Counted from the first letter of the stretch, positions 11,059 to 24,288 are shown. The stretch: DNA of 64,000 bases from Sipunculus nudus (GCA_026874595.1 CM049320.1:25210214-25274213), one strand, 5' to 3'. The notes: a model not told the origin generated them from the letters alone. Translations and numbers: made by a program.

Positions 11059-11458
11059 AATTCGTATAAATTATACCAACAAAGCCAAAGTTTGAGAGGC
11101 GTGCTTGGCACATGCCTTGTAGTTTATAGTTCAGTCAGTAGATGGCAGCATGGTGCCGATAGTGTCAGGTTTTCTCTCTGGTGGCTATTGGCGTGACGAT
11201 GGGTGAACTGGAGAGCTGTTTCATATATGTATATTTATAATTATATTTAACATGATAACATGTAATAACCCTGCCGAGAATAGAGCGCCCTCTAGAGAGC
11301 AATAAGAGCTTGTAATAAACATTACAATTGATATTAAATGGCTTTATCTTTTTCTTCTAAATTTGACCATTGGAGTTTGATTTGTATGGAGCTTACATTT
11401 TCACGTGCCTTTCTGTGGGTGTGTTGCTTTGACCGATCAAGATTTACTTCACTGTTGT

Positions 11459-11460
<2 letters not shown>

Positions 11461-11490
<30 letters not shown>
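11461..11490 (+). repeat. (TA)n microsatellite
   Basis: About 15 uninterrupted dinucleotide units. Confidence 0.9.
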
Positions 11491-11492
<2 letters not shown>

Positions 11493-11617
11493 ACTTGTTA
11501 GTCAACATTTACTTTTCTGTTTGTCTTCTTTTCTTAAAGCTTTCAGTGGCTTAATATTTGGAGCTAACCCTGACCCATATTTGGTCGCATGAAAACCTTC
11601 AATTAGGTTATAATACA

Positions 11618-11975
11618 CGACAACCTTGACCTTGCTTTGGATACAGGATAACCTCTTCCTTGATCTAGATAAAAGATAACCTTGAAGAGGATCTGGTTGC
11701 AGGATAACATTGACCTTTATCCTGATTCTTGCTAACCTTGACCTTGCTCCGGATACATGATAACTTGACCTTGATTTGGATGCAGGATAACCTTGACCTT
11801 GATATGGTTGGAGGATAACCTTGACCAAGATCGACAGCAGTTTAAATATAAATGTAACGGTAGCTGCAGGGTAACCTTGACCCTGATGCAGAGACCTTAA
11901 CAGAGAACCAGATGTAGGACGAATTTTGACCAAGTCCAAATTCAGGACGACCTTGACCCGGATACAGGACAACCT
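11618..11975 (-). repeat. 28-bp minisatellite with AAGGTCA in each unit
   Basis: The phrase ATAACCTTGACC or a close variant recurs at about 11621, 11649, 11676, 11704, 11732, 11760, 11787, 11816, 11872 and 11928, a steady 27-29 bp step with two double steps, so about 12-13 units. The consensus is close to GGATAACCTTGACCTTGATC plus TGGATGCA. On the minus strand each unit reads TCAAGGTCAAGG. A long minus-strand reading frame across it (11502-11972) is a by-product of the repeat, not a gene: 28 is not a multiple of three and its product has no domain. Confidence 0.88.
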
Positions 11976-12574
11976 TTTCTGTTACTGATATTGCCATCCA
12001 ATGATATATTTTAATATTATTGTGCCACCACTATCATGTTTTAAATTTGTTAGAATTAACCTAAGCTTAACTTCCAGGAAGAAATCAATTCAGTAGTTTG
12101 GAGGTAAACTGTTTCATCACATTCTCTGAGAGTTATATGCCACAGCGAAGTGGGACATTTTTTTTTTATTCCGGCCGAAGACAAGGCCTTAGCTCGTCAC
12201 TAGTAGCCATACAGACTGATTGTATTAGCGGTAGCCTTTGTTGTTGCGGACACAGCAGACATTTTATGCAACAATCGGTGTGAGAACCACGACACACTGG
12301 TTCTGGACACTCTGGGCTTGAATTCATTTATTTCCGGTGATTACGCAGCACATACCAATGTTTCACAAGGATCCTGGAAATATTCCGGATCTGATGACCA
12401 AAATAATTGCGTCAGTATATATGGAGTCTCTGACTGCTATTTACTCCCCAATATTGATTGAGTTGCGTACTTTACACATTCGTTTTCATGATAAGTGTGT
12501 ATTTGCAAGCGATTCAACAATAATGTTTGATTAGTTTAATATCTGACTGACTGACTGACTGAAGAAGATTACGC
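11976..12574. other. Intergenic sequence with a short (CTGA)n tract
   Basis: No gene recognised. A short tetranucleotide run (GACTGACTGACTGACTGA) lies at about 12544-12561, directly before the GC-rich block. Confidence 0.4.
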
Positions 12575-12870
12575 TCGTCGAGCAGCTACAGGTTGCTGTG
12601 GTCAAGACCTTAGCCCTGTGCGCTCCTTAAGCACGTTCTCTGAGCCAACAGACACCATGCCACACCAAGCCAAGCAGGGCCGCGAGAGGCCGCCACCGTA
12701 CATCCCGAGCCGGTGACCTTTCAGAAAGCGATCAGCATCTACATCAACAAAGGCAGAAGCAACCCACATTCCCTCCACCGATCCCAGCAGCGGAGGTCCA
12801 GCCATGCCATTCGAGAGCCGAACTCGATCTTGTGAACGACAGTGTTTCGAGACGCATCGCCTTTATACTT
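12575..12870 (-). other. GC-rich block with TATA box and short reading frame, unidentified
   Basis: This island is much more GC-rich than its surroundings. On the minus strand a TATAAAGGCG motif (12867-12858) is followed about 60 bp later by ATG at 12805. A 67-codon frame then runs to 12602, starting MAGPPLLGSVEGMWVAS and ending KERTGLRS. TATA, expected start site (~12835) and ATG are spaced as in a compact promoter. I recognise no domain in the peptide. The plus strand also has a 60-codon frame (12644-12832) containing VTFQKAISIYINKG, likewise unidentified. It could be a small gene, an old gene fragment, or chance in GC-rich DNA. Confidence 0.25.
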
Positions 12871-14504
12871 GCGGTTTCGGTTATTTAGACCGTATTAACC
12901 GGTTTACCCAGTTATGCAAGTTGTGCAAGTTTTTCGTCATCGGCATGTTTAATATCTATAATGGATGGATTCTTTGTGAAATCCCATATTTTCGTTTTAC
13001 ATCCCAGTGGACGTGTGAATGACCAGATTGTCGTTCAAATAGATTTTCTTTCACTGTTGCAGGTTTTACACATGCGGTGAATATAAGATATCTAAAGGGG
13101 CACACCTCTTAAATATGCAGGCTGGACAGAGGATTTTAGAATGGGAAGGCAGAGGCTCAAAATGCTGGGCTTAAACACGGGCGCGGTTCTTCCGTATTAA
13201 GTGTGTATTTGTTTTACTTTTCAGATGTTTTATTGTCGAAATGTCCTTGATCTGGGAGCAAATATTATTTGAACTGCCAATAGCATTGAGGGCACTCATG
13301 TCGGCAGTGCATTTTAGTTATTTAATCAGTCGTTAGATGGCAGAAGCGTGGCGTTGGCGACACACTTCCCTATGATCTAAAAAAAAATTAACATACGTGT
13401 TAATCCTTTATGATCTGACCAATTAAGAAAGCAGCACCTGGTGAAACGGACCTATTCACTTACCAGATTGATTGAATATACATGGAATATGGTGTTTTTA
13501 TCCTTCAGATATTAGGAATTAAAAACATAATTCAGTCTAAAACCACTTCCTCCTGTTCGAAATTGTAAGCTTGCACCGTGCGTGATGTGTGGTATTCACC
13601 ACCTGACGGCCATGCCTTTCAACTTCACAAATAAACTTTTTCAAGCTTCAAACGGGTGTTTCCTTTGTTTTCAATTACTTTCTTCTTATGTTTGTTGTCT
13701 TTATTTGGAATTGGTCGCCCATACACAAGTTCGGTGATGCAGTCGTTGACAGTGTTTACTCACACACAGAACCATAACAACATTAAACAAGTATGTAAAT
13801 ATTAAGTCCGAGCGCAGGAACGGTTTTGCTGGAAAACTTTTGTATTAAGCGAAAATGAACTAACAGCGTGAGGTAATACCTGATTTATTTGTAAATCTTT
13901 ATGTGCCCTTAAAGTAAATGTAATCTTGTGTGGACACAAAAAAAAGCTTCTTCTTTAGCTTAACAGCAAATGATTAATATTGTTATCTAAAAGAAAACAC
14001 GCATGTGTGTTAGTATTTCAGGGCACAATCAAATATGATTATTTATCACAAAGTTGCACATACCATTTTTTCCCAATGCTTCTGAAGCCTACAGTGTCTC
14101 GTCTTTATAACATTGTGTGCCATTAATGCAAAACTTAATGCTAAGACAGATAAAGATTTTAATATTCCAGGCCAAGCCGGTTGGTTCCACGGACCTGTAT
14201 AGACGAGCTCTGTCCATTCGACTGTACCGAGAACATGTTCAATCGAAAATATAACCATATTCTGTTAAAGCTGCATCCCCCATCCCGAAAAAAAAGTTTC
14301 TGCAGTGCCTAAAATGTTACATTGACCTACCGTATTTTTTTTAAACATTAATCTTTGAAAAGCTTAATACACCTTCTTTTCACAAAACTAGTGACATCTG
14401 TAGGCGAGGACTTGCGCTAGGTGTGTGGATCCTAGAGATCGACAAAGAAAGCTTTAATTCGTTACATTTTATATGATAAATGGATAAAAAAATCCTGTGT
14501 TGCC
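12871..14504. other. Intergenic sequence, nothing recognised
   Basis: Unique-looking sequence with no coding, RNA or repeat feature that I can support. Confidence 0.4.
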
Positions 14505-14985
14505 TTTAAAGCGAACCACTCAATCTACCTTTTCTATAGAATTAATGTGATTTTTGTCCTTCTCTGCGCACATTGTAATTAACTGTTGGTAATTGCTGTT
14601 GAGAAAGGTTTTATAACACATCTTTGACAGATGTGTGGGCTGATTTATCCACCAGCTGTTAGAAATCACAATACACGAATAAATGTTGACAAACACATGT
14701 AAAACATGTAATGTGGGGTGGTTAGTTGCATATGTGCGGAAGTTCTAGGAAGGGACCTAGTTCAAAGCGCCCATTGCAAACTGGTTCAGCTGAGTAGCCG
14801 GAAGAGGTACTTTTTGAATGTGTTTAGCTTATTTTTGCGCCCCCCCCCCCCCCCACCCCACACACACATTATAAACACGTGGATATAATAAAAAAGAGCA
14901 CTGTTTGTGCGGCGGTATCAGCAGTTTCTGGCCAAGTTTTATAAAATAAAAGGGTAATGGATTATTTTCAGTATTTTCAATAGAC
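14505..14985 (+). repeat. Unnamed ~0.5-kb interspersed repeat, copy B
   Basis: Same order of blocks as 4770-5275 and 62405-62935: TGGTAATTGCTGTTGAGAAA, TTATAACACATCTTTGACAG, GATGTGTGGGCTGATTTATC, AATGTTGACAAACACATGTA, GTAATGTGGGGTGGTTAGTT, GCATATGTG, ATGTGTTTAGCTTATTTT, then a 15-base C run where copy A has CCCCCC, then TATAAACACGTGGATAT. The right end GGTGTATCAGCAGTTTCTGG-like text matches copy C. Confidence 0.75.
14840..14854 (+). repeat. 15-base poly-C tract inside the repeat
   Basis: It is an expansion of the short C run found at the same place in the related copy at 4770-5275, which suggests the homopolymer grew after insertion. Confidence 0.85.
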
Positions 14986-15579
14986 GCCGGATATCATAAA
15001 AGGTATAGAAATCCTTTCCCCACAATGCACCGGGAGTCTTACACCAGTGGCGGAGGTATAAATGTAGCGAATAGGGTAATGTAGTCTATTCATATATGAT
15101 GGAAAGAATTGTTTCGAGGCAAATTGCACAAACATCGGTGTTTGTTTGGTAAAGACTTCATTTAATAAGTAATTATTTGTAAGCATGCGCATGTGAAATG
15201 TAAACAGGTGTTTCCTTCAAATAAAACACATTTTGATTTTTAAGTTAACAATTCAGACATGTATGCAGTCCCGGCCATCACATAATTCCCAACTGGTAGA
15301 TACCCGTTTTGAGTAGAAAGGACCTTTTGCGGAAGATTGCAAGTAGACTTCTGTTTATTTATTAACGCATTGGCATTATGGTATTGAATCAAAAACAAAT
15401 TCGACACGCATAGCTTTCTGAATGCAGACTTGTGTTATAGAGCCCAAATCTTAACGGAAAGCTTGTTAGGTATCCGCCAAACTTTGTAAATTATGTTGAC
15501 CTCGTTCTTTCGGTTAAACTGTTTTTATACATTGTATTTGTAGCACACACTTCACATCATGTTATTTTGTCTTCAGGTC
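14986..15579. other. Intergenic sequence, nothing recognised
   Basis: No gene or repeat family recognised. Confidence 0.4.
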
Positions 15580-15838
15580 TCATCCAGACCCAGTGTCTAC
15601 CGCACCTGCGGGTCTTTGGTGCGTGTTAATTTCCATCGCTTTGTCACATCAACCAGGAATCACAAAAAAGACGCACATCAGGTTGAGTAATATACAGCTA
15701 TGGGACGCAGCCTCCCCCTTAAGTCTGCACAGCGCTCACCCTGGGTTGTGTCTGTCCGACTTTGATCTAATTTTTCAGATTTAAACTCACGACCTCCCGG
15801 CCTTGAGTTCTGTGCTCTACCCCTATACTACAGAAAAC
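15580..15838 (-). repeat. tRNA-derived SINE (family 2), copy 1
   Basis: Read on the minus strand, 15836-15779 is tRNA-like: GTAGTATAGGGGTAGAGC resembles an A-box/D-arm and GGTCGTGAGTTTAAATC resembles a B-box/T-arm. The body follows with ACCCAGGGTGAGCGCTGTGC and AGACTTAA. The element at 63076-63330 has the same head (ATCGTGAGTTTGAAATG) and body landmark (ACCCAGGGTGAGTTCTCTGT). It is non-autonomous, transcribed by RNA polymerase III in its family, and mobilised by a LINE. Confidence 0.7.
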
Positions 15839-17283
15839 GGTTTTATGTTTTCTGGAATTGTACTGAGCCTTTTTTCCGCCCGTCCGTCCGTTCGTCAGTC
15901 GGATCCTCCGTCACTCAGCAGGGCACTACTCTTCCAAGTAACCAAATTTCCTTGCTTGTTCTTTAACCAGAGTTGTATTCCCCGACTGCAATGTAAAAGA
16001 AAACAAATCAGAGTCATTTGTTCTGTAACTGCACAAAGTTATATATGTCTAAAAATAACCGCACATATATATTAATAGACATTCATGGGAAGTCGATCAC
16101 GTACGTAATTATAAAAATTTAAACGCATGATGCTGTTCCTTATAGGATGCCTAATTTCCCCGGTCGCCAAAACCGCGGCCCTTTTAGCCAATTTTTGTAA
16201 GTTGAGCGACTTGAACAATGGTTCACTGATAAGCGTATCTTATTGTTACATTTATGATTTGAAGACATGACACGTTATAAATGGCGAATTTTCAGAGGGC
16301 AGCTCCTCTGTCAGTTATCCGAGTGTGTCAGTTGAGTGTCATGCAGTCTCATATACCGCAGGAGGGTAGCCGGGATTTTCGAAAGGGGGTGCAGCATATA
16401 TTACCAGCATATATATATATATAAGAATCAGCCTATCATTTAAATATAATTGTAAATTTTAAGTATCGAATCAGAGAATCACTTATTGATCTTTTGTTTG
16501 GATGCATGATTCCTTATTTTAAGTTTCTTAGTAATCACACATCAATCTGAGAAATAACATCTGGCTGATAGAACTCTTTCTATGTATAGCTTGTTACCTG
16601 CTGACGAAAGTGCACAGAAATTATATAATGTATTATGACTGGTATTTTCATGATTTGAATATTACTTTTATACCGTTATCATCCTAACAGATAATAAATG
16701 CGGTTTTCCTGAATTATACATTCAAAATCGGATAGGGAGGAGGAGGGGGTCCATGGCCACCTGCCGCATCCCAGGCTAGCCCAGCATCTTGGGTCGTCTT
16801 CTTATAATAACCTGTACCTAGAGTGTTATGTGTAATCTTTTTTTTTCAAATTAAAATAACGCACTTGGAATAATGGATGTTTGGAAGGCGGAAGCCATTG
16901 TAACAAATGGCATTCCTGTTGTCAAAGAAAAAGTTGGTTAGTATGCAGAGAATGCATTCCTGGCGTGGCATGATTTATAAAACTCGCACAAATGAAAAAT
17001 TCTGATCGTTAATCATCACAATGAAGGCCGCGGAATGCGCTGAGTCAGTGAGGGAACCGGCATTTGTTCAAAGCAAGTGTGTAAATCAGGGTTGGGTTAA
17101 AATACGACTCAGAACATTTTAAACAAAACCATTCCATATTTATCAAATACGAGTGCGATAAAATTTAAAAACTGCAAACGGGATAACAATGTCAAATTTA
17201 AGTAACAATGCATTTACAAATGCATTTGTTTCTGAATTCTTTTACCGCTACAGGATACAATTGTGCGAATATCGCAATGAATA

Positions 17284-17284
<1 letters not shown>
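15839..17284. other. Intergenic sequence with one short start-codon reading frame
   Basis: Mostly unremarkable. At 16873-16941 an ATG opens a 22-codon frame (MDVWKAEAIVTNGIPVVKEK) followed at once by a donor-like GGTTAGT. The composition looks protein-like, but it is too short to call. G-rich scraps near 16375 (GGGTAGCCGGGATTTTCGAA) and 16735 look like decayed dispersed repeats. Confidence 0.3.

Positions 17285-17329
<45 letters not shown>
17285..17329 (+). repeat. (TA)n(TG)n microsatellite
   Basis: About 18 TG units after a short TA run. Confidence 0.92.
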
Positions 17330-20084
17330 TCTCTACTTAGATGCTGAAACAAATCGTGGAAGAATACATGAATTATACTGTGGTCGGCGTTTTATCTGCG
17401 AGGGTTTCAAACTCGCGATATTCGTTGCGAAAATAAAACCCTCATGATTAAAACGCCCAAACTGCACAGTTGAAGATTCGTTTATACTTTAGCATCATTT
17501 GCTCTTATATGCATTATCTGTGCTTGTAGCGTTGCAAGATGTTGCACAACGTTGGTTTTGTTAGTCCTTTATTACTAATATAGACAACAACGCTCTGGCA
17601 AATCAGTAGTTAACACCATAGCTTGTGTAGAATCTCCTTACAGCCTCATTTGCATTTTTAATTTTTTTTTATTTTTTTTATCAAAGACTGCCGTTCAGGG
17701 ACAAATTAATTCTAATACACAATGGCAAGAATATGACGCAATGACTCCCAGCTTATTAATAAAAAAACGACCATCTTTTGATCTTCAAATTACAATGATA
17801 CCTCAGGTGAACGGATAAACTTCGTGGTCCTGTTACCGGTGAGTCTGCCGCACATAAACAGTTCGATTTACACACAATACACTCCTATGTAATTAACACA
17901 ATTTGGTATTCATTCCGTTCACGTCTTGTTTGTGGCGCCCCCTTCAGGGCGTCCCGGCTACACCCTTGGGAGGGATTTCTAATTGAAATCCAATGAATGC
18001 CGCTTGCCGTTCATTGAAAACTATGGTGTACGCTTTGTTACACCTATGGTAGCCGTGTGGTATATCCTGAGAAGACGGAATGATGATGAACCTTATTATA
18101 ATTCCAGGCATGAATATTTTGAGTGGTGTGAACATTGCGGAATGTGTAAATCTACATGAATGTCTATGTAACGCATAGAAATAGGAATCTTAAGGTGCAG
18201 AAGCCATGAAGCGTCTTCCGTATATGCCACTAGTCAGGCTTGAGGTCTTCCCAACTTATATCCCCATTCTCATTATAATAACACATAACCCATTTGCCTA
18301 AACAATGTTAATAAAGAATAAAGGTAAACATTTTTTTTTTAATAAGCATACATGAAGCATGTTTTTTTCTAATTGCTCGGCTAAAAATGAGGTTCATGTG
18401 ATTTGTTAAAAGTTTGTCTTCATTTCTATCTGACACAATTGGCATTAGAACCGACACCCGAAGAAAGAATAAAATTACCTGTATTGATAGTTTTAAGCAA
18501 TTTTTAAATACTGCCTTTGACATCACATTTGACCGATCAATCACATCAGGCCCGAGCCTCTTGTCTGGAGGCAATAACATCACATTACAAACCCAAAAAA
18601 ATATTTATAAACGACATTTTTCTCTTATAAACGTTTATACAATTATAAAAACAACGATTTAGCTTTTCAATCTTCCATGAATTAGTTTATGTAACTATGT
18701 AATATCACGGAAATTCATAATACAAATTGGTAATTTGAGTTCATGTAATCTTGTAACATTTACTGAGTGTATATTACATTAAAGATTAGACCTCTTGAAA
18801 TAAAGGCCTCACAAATGAAGTTTAAGAGTAAACAGAGGTAAAATGCCACAATATTACTGAGATTTGTCTGTGTGTCTGTATTTCTGTGTATCAAATAGTC
18901 CACAATACACCCTATAACGTTTTCGGAAAAATAACGAATCGGCAGGGTGATCGTCGGCATTCCGATTTTTCGGCATTACGGAACGACACCACCTCAGTGT
19001 ATTATTGATTGGTTTAAGTATATGCATGAATTGTGGAAAAGGTTGGCATGCACCGGACAAGAAGGGGTAGATCATATCGTGGACGATGCTGTAAATCACA
19101 AAATAAATTTTTACACGAAGGATTAATTATCACTCTTAAGTCTATACATTCTTTAAACATAACCATATGCATAATGCTAATATCACTAATACGCAATATA
19201 GAAAAAACTTGAAACAGGGAATAAACTGTAATCTGAATGAACGATACTTATATCTGCGGTTAAAAAATACAAGACTATTAAGTGTAGCGATGGGACGATA
19301 ACTGTCATATTGAACTATCATGTACGATATCTAAAAGCTGAGATAATCCTTTCATTAACTTTCCTGTTATCGTAACATCATGATATGCATTTTTTCTCCA
19401 CGGTTTTGGCACACAAACCTGCACTTTTTAGGTGGAGAACCTAAAGATATCTGTATCAAAAGTATCTCTCTGTGTTCAGAAAATCATATATTTCAAGAAT
19501 AAATTATTTTAATAAATCGCATAATTTTTTTTATAATACAACAATATTCATTATAATATAAAAATATTTATGGACATTAGATGTTCAAAATGAATGTATT
19601 CCACAAAATGACAGAACCGCATTCTGCGAAATCTATTAATTCAATACATTTTACACAAAAAAAGATTTACAAATACTCATTGCAATTGCATTAGTGAGTT
19701 TTACCTTAATACTTACTTCTACATTCAGGCTTTGATCCTGCTTAACGCTGAAAAGTATCTGTTATAAAACCAATCCAACCAAATAGATTAATTCAGTTGT
19801 TATAGACATTAAACATTTGCGCTCTCAGTACTGTAGCATTAGCAAATATGGGCTAAATACTTGAATTCGGTTTAACCCATTGGAAGGTATTGTGCTTAAA
19901 TTGGTTCGTCGATAAAGTGTTTACCAAATTACTGTGTGGTGCTTGGGCTTTCAATTTTCGTCGTGCCGGCTACACAAGTGGTTTAGATAGTTTGGGGTCT
20001 TTAAGTACACATTGTCATTAACACCTCAAGCCCTCATTGAACCGTCAAATTAAGAAGTCTTCAAGCGCTATTGCTTTTGTATTT
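17330..20084. other. Intergenic sequence, nothing recognised
   Basis: AT-rich unique-looking DNA. Reading frames here are short and overlap on both strands; none resembles a protein I know. Confidence 0.4.
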
Positions 20085-20400
20085 TTCAAGAAAAGGGTAA
20101 GAGCAATGAAAAGTGAGGGAGTGACCAGTCTATTGTCTCTGTGTTCCGCCATCTTGCTACTCCCAATTTAACGCTTGAGGGACTTTTGTGATTCTATGGT
20201 CAGCGGGGTTAAGGGTCTCCTGGCCCATTGTGGTCAGTTTAATTAGAGTGGACTCGTCAATTACAGGTTATTGACGGTCAAGCGCTGTTCCACAGGGATT
20301 CTGACTGACCAATGTCCGAGCGAATCAGACCGAGACGCCACCCTCTAGGCAAGCGCCACGTGACCAACTGACCCCCACGCACAAGCTAAAGTGTTCCTTA
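20085..20400. promoter_or_regulatory. GC-richer segment with YY1-, CCAAT- and E-box-like sites
   Basis: Within 320 bp there are CCGCCATCTTG at about 20147 (YY1-like), GACCAATGTCC at about 20308 (CCAAT) and GCCACGTGACC at about 20356 (USF-type E-box). Composition is clearly less AT-rich than the kilobases on either side. A promoter or enhancer is possible, but no transcript is identifiable next to it. Confidence 0.25.
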
Positions 20401-23400
20401 GCGAGGTATAGCTAATATGCCACTGAAATTAATTGTATAAGCAAATCACGCTGAATGAATTTTGTTAAATTAACAAACATGAGGAAACACAGTTATATTA
20501 TTGGTATTAAACACGGGTCCGTGTGTTAGCATGTGTATTTTGTAAAATTGGATGTACCGTTCCGGCAATTGAGCGACGCAACGTGTGAAGTCTGTTGTGT
20601 ATTTGGATTCATACTCGCAAAGTTAAAATTTCCTGATTTCCACTTTTCTAGTGTTTCCGGATTTCAGTTACGATTTTTGCGATTTCATCATACTGTAAAC
20701 GATACAGAGTATATATCCTTCTTTGTATGAATTACTGATATATGCTTTTAAATTGCAAATAGGCAAATAATGTAAAATGGTATCGTATTATTCCTATTTT
20801 CGATCTATGAATTACGGATGACAACAAAAATCGACCACATTGTTCAATTAACACAAGGCGTCAGTTAAGATCTCGCTCGATAGTGACTGCGGAAACCTGA
20901 ATGGAATAGTGACAGATCTAGATATTAACTACAAAGCCTGGTGACACGTGTCCCTGGAGTTAGCTTGAGCAAGAAGTGTTAAAACTTCTTGGCTTGATAG
21001 ATTACTAGATCACAGAATTATCTAATTAGCCATGGTTTTCGAGTAAACAATGCAAACTGCATGTTTCTTTTTTAATAAAGGTATAATTTTACAACGACAG
21101 AACGCGGATAACGATTGCTCGCAATCTAATTCTACAGGTATTAATATTATCTGCAATAATTATTAACTATATGTAACAATATTTAACTAATAATGATTAC
21201 ATAATGTTATAATAATATATTCACAAATCTGAATGAATAATTCTTTTTTAATAATGACAAACGTGTCCTTTAAATCCAGTGTCTATCCTTGATTTAAACT
21301 ACCCCTTACGCTAAGAAAGCGAGAAAAAAGGTTTGCTGCATACAAGCTCGGATCCGTGGATTTAGGAAAAGGAAGGTCCAAGTCCAGGAGGATTAATTAC
21401 AACACACAAAATATGGCCCCGGGTGCGGAGAACGGGGAGGGGCTGGTCCAGGGTGCAAAAAATAGTCTGAACCCTAATATATAAAAAGGTGCCGGTGCTT
21501 GAAAAGGACGGGGGATCTCCTGGACCCCCCCCCCCCCCCCTGATCTTCTGGCATACCAAGAAAGGTATATTTGTATTATCATGAAAATGCTATCCTCCTC
21601 CAATAATATAACTGAGTAATAGCGATAGGAGTGACACAGTTTTTTTTATGCATCTTAACGAAATGTATATATATATATATATGTTCACAATATTTATCAT
21701 TCAAATGTACAAACCTTTATTTTCATACTTATGTTACATTGTTATGTTTTACATTGCTAAGAAATACAACACGTATAGAATCAAGTTTTTATTCTAATTA
21801 ATAAAAACACAACTGATAAAGGCACAGTGAAAAATCAATTTTCAGATTACGATGAAGATATCTATTTTATCCGCATGTCAGAGGGAGGGATCGTTTTGTA
21901 TCATAAAAAAGGTATAAGGATTACAAAAATTGGTTCAGATAATTAAAACACATTGCATAACCTGTAAGTCATGTATGAAATAGTGATTAAGTTAACCGGT
22001 TAACGTTTGCCATTAAGAAAAAGTTTAAATTTTATTTATTTATTTTCCATTCAAATACATGGAAAAAATGTACATACTATCTATCGATATTGTCCCTTTG
22101 AAAACAGGAATATATAACATCTCTGTAGACTCTGTAGAAAACATGTTGTCATACATATATCACTTACAACCCTTAATCATTATACAGTATTAATATAAAT
22201 ATAAATATTAAATACGAGTAATAATGGGGTAGTTATGAGATACAATAAAAAGAAGAGGCGTCCTGAAAGAAAAAAAATATGATTCGACGTGTTTTGATAC
22301 ATTCTAAAATATTTAAATATTACTATGAGAAATACATGTTCACTTATTTTTCGATAAAAGTTGCATCACTCAGAATAAAGTGTTTTAATATTTTCATTAT
22401 GTCAATGATGCACATCAGCTTAGAGAAAATTAGGATATTGTATGTCAGTTGCAAGGCTCACCTAATTGTCATTAAAGTTTATATAATTAAATCTTAAATT
22501 AGCGATAGAAATAGAGCAAATATTATTTTCATAAACGTAAACATCTTTGAATTTCATAGTTTGTGGTGAATGCGAAGAAAATTTTATTCTGATATAGGGG
22601 TTTAGCCCTGTTTGTTATAGGGGGGGGGGTATTATTTGATTGGGGGGGGGGGGACTTCTGCCTAACCCCGTTTGATCATTTCCGTCATATTTTCTCAGCA
22701 GATATGCTGCCTGGAACAGACTCACCATAGTCAATTCCGTGAAGCTAATATCTTACCACATTCTAGGAAAAGTATTTTTACACCTTTAAATTAGCAGAAC
22801 TGACAAAAAACCTTTAAGTTTACATTATTTTTGATCTGGTACAGCGTTCTTTCTTATAGTATACATATTTATGACATTTTAATTTATTTTCATATGATAT
22901 TTTAACATTCAATTGTTTTTAATTTTAAAAAGTACATTTATATACGTTATTGTAAGCACTCACTAGCAGCAAGCCACATTTTAGCAGGCTAAAAGGTGTC
23001 TTTCTGTTACTGGGTGCTTAAAATAGTGTACAGTTAAAAAAAATTATTTTTTTAAATGTTAAAAAATTCACGTTAAAATGGATAAGATGTTAAAAAATTA
23101 ACTTATTGCGCCTTTTATGTTTTATCTATTATTTTTCTATCCTGGAACACGGACACACTGACATTATCCATGAAATTTATAGATAAACATAATACTATAA
23201 AAATATATACGTCGGATGAACGGCGGTACATGAAGGAATAGAAAACGGCTACATTACCGATTTCTGGTAATCCTTATGATAAAACCCTAACAATAAAAGA
23301 GACCCTCATTCGGTTTCATAGTAATACATCGCAGATCTCAATTTGTTTAGTAAAATATTGACTTCTGAAAAAGAAGCGACCCAATCGAAAAGGTAATGGA

Positions 23401-24235
23401 TAAAGGTATCCATGCATCTAAGATGAACATGGAGATAGAATTAAAATTGACGTTCAAATTTAAATTTATATTCAGATGATGCATTTATTTATACATGTTT
23501 CTGTGTTTTAAATATATCTTAACACAAAAGTATATCTGTGTAGAAACACTGAGTATCGGCAACTTTATATTATTATAAAATTAGCTCGAGTCAGATTTGA
23601 CTATCAGATATTAAGCACAGTTTGCTTTCTTCTTACTGAAATTATTTTAACTTTTAATGAGGAGGTATAACAACAGTCCAAGTCTTCTTTTTCTGTTTTA
23701 TCGTGAACTGATATATAACGTTTACAAATACCATGATGTACATTAAAAAATATATATTTAACATATTACAACATGTTATTTAAAATTTTTTCCAAAACAG
23801 TGTTTTTTTACATGAAGGTTTTCCATATTATCATTTGTCACCATACATTCGAATACAATATAGTATACGTGTGCATTAATTGGTTCATATTTGTTCAGAT
23901 AAAGACATATTTCATATATGTTTTACAAATTGGCAGAATAGATTACCTTTGAAAATATATCTGTCTCTGCTTAAGTAGTCATGGTAAAGCTTCCATAATC
24001 ATATTCCTTTTATTTGTTTATTAATTTTAAACATCACATTAAAGTGTCAAGAAGGAAAAAAATGCCATTTGCTTAATATTTGGCCGTAAATGAAAATTGG
24101 AAGAATATTAATTAAATGAAAATGTTAAAAAGATATTTTCTTAAATAAATAAATTCTTAAATATTTATCAATTAATTCGTATTTTTGTATTCTTTCGATA
24201 ACAAGTATTTATCAGATACTTCATATATACATACA
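20401..24235. other. Very AT-rich intergenic stretch
   Basis: No gene recognised. It holds a GC-rich 210-bp patch at 21350-21560 with a 16-base C run (21525-21540), poly-G runs at 22620-22629 and 22642-22653, and a TA run at 21664-21683. The patch resembles GGATCC/CCCCCC-type dispersed-repeat scraps. Confidence 0.4.
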
Positions 24236-24238
24236 CGC

Positions 24239-24283
<45 letters not shown>
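24236..24283 (+). repeat. (TA)n microsatellite
   Basis: More than 20 TA units. Confidence 0.92.

Positions 24284-24288
<5 letters not shown>

Noticed and set aside
11502-11972. 156-codon minus-strand reading frame
   Set aside because: It runs through the 28-bp minisatellite. The peptide is a frame-rotated repeat without a domain.
12644-12832. Plus-strand frame with VHPEP..KAISI recalling histone H2B
   Set aside because: Only a few residues agree. The rest of the histone fold is absent and no histone 3' stem-loop follows.
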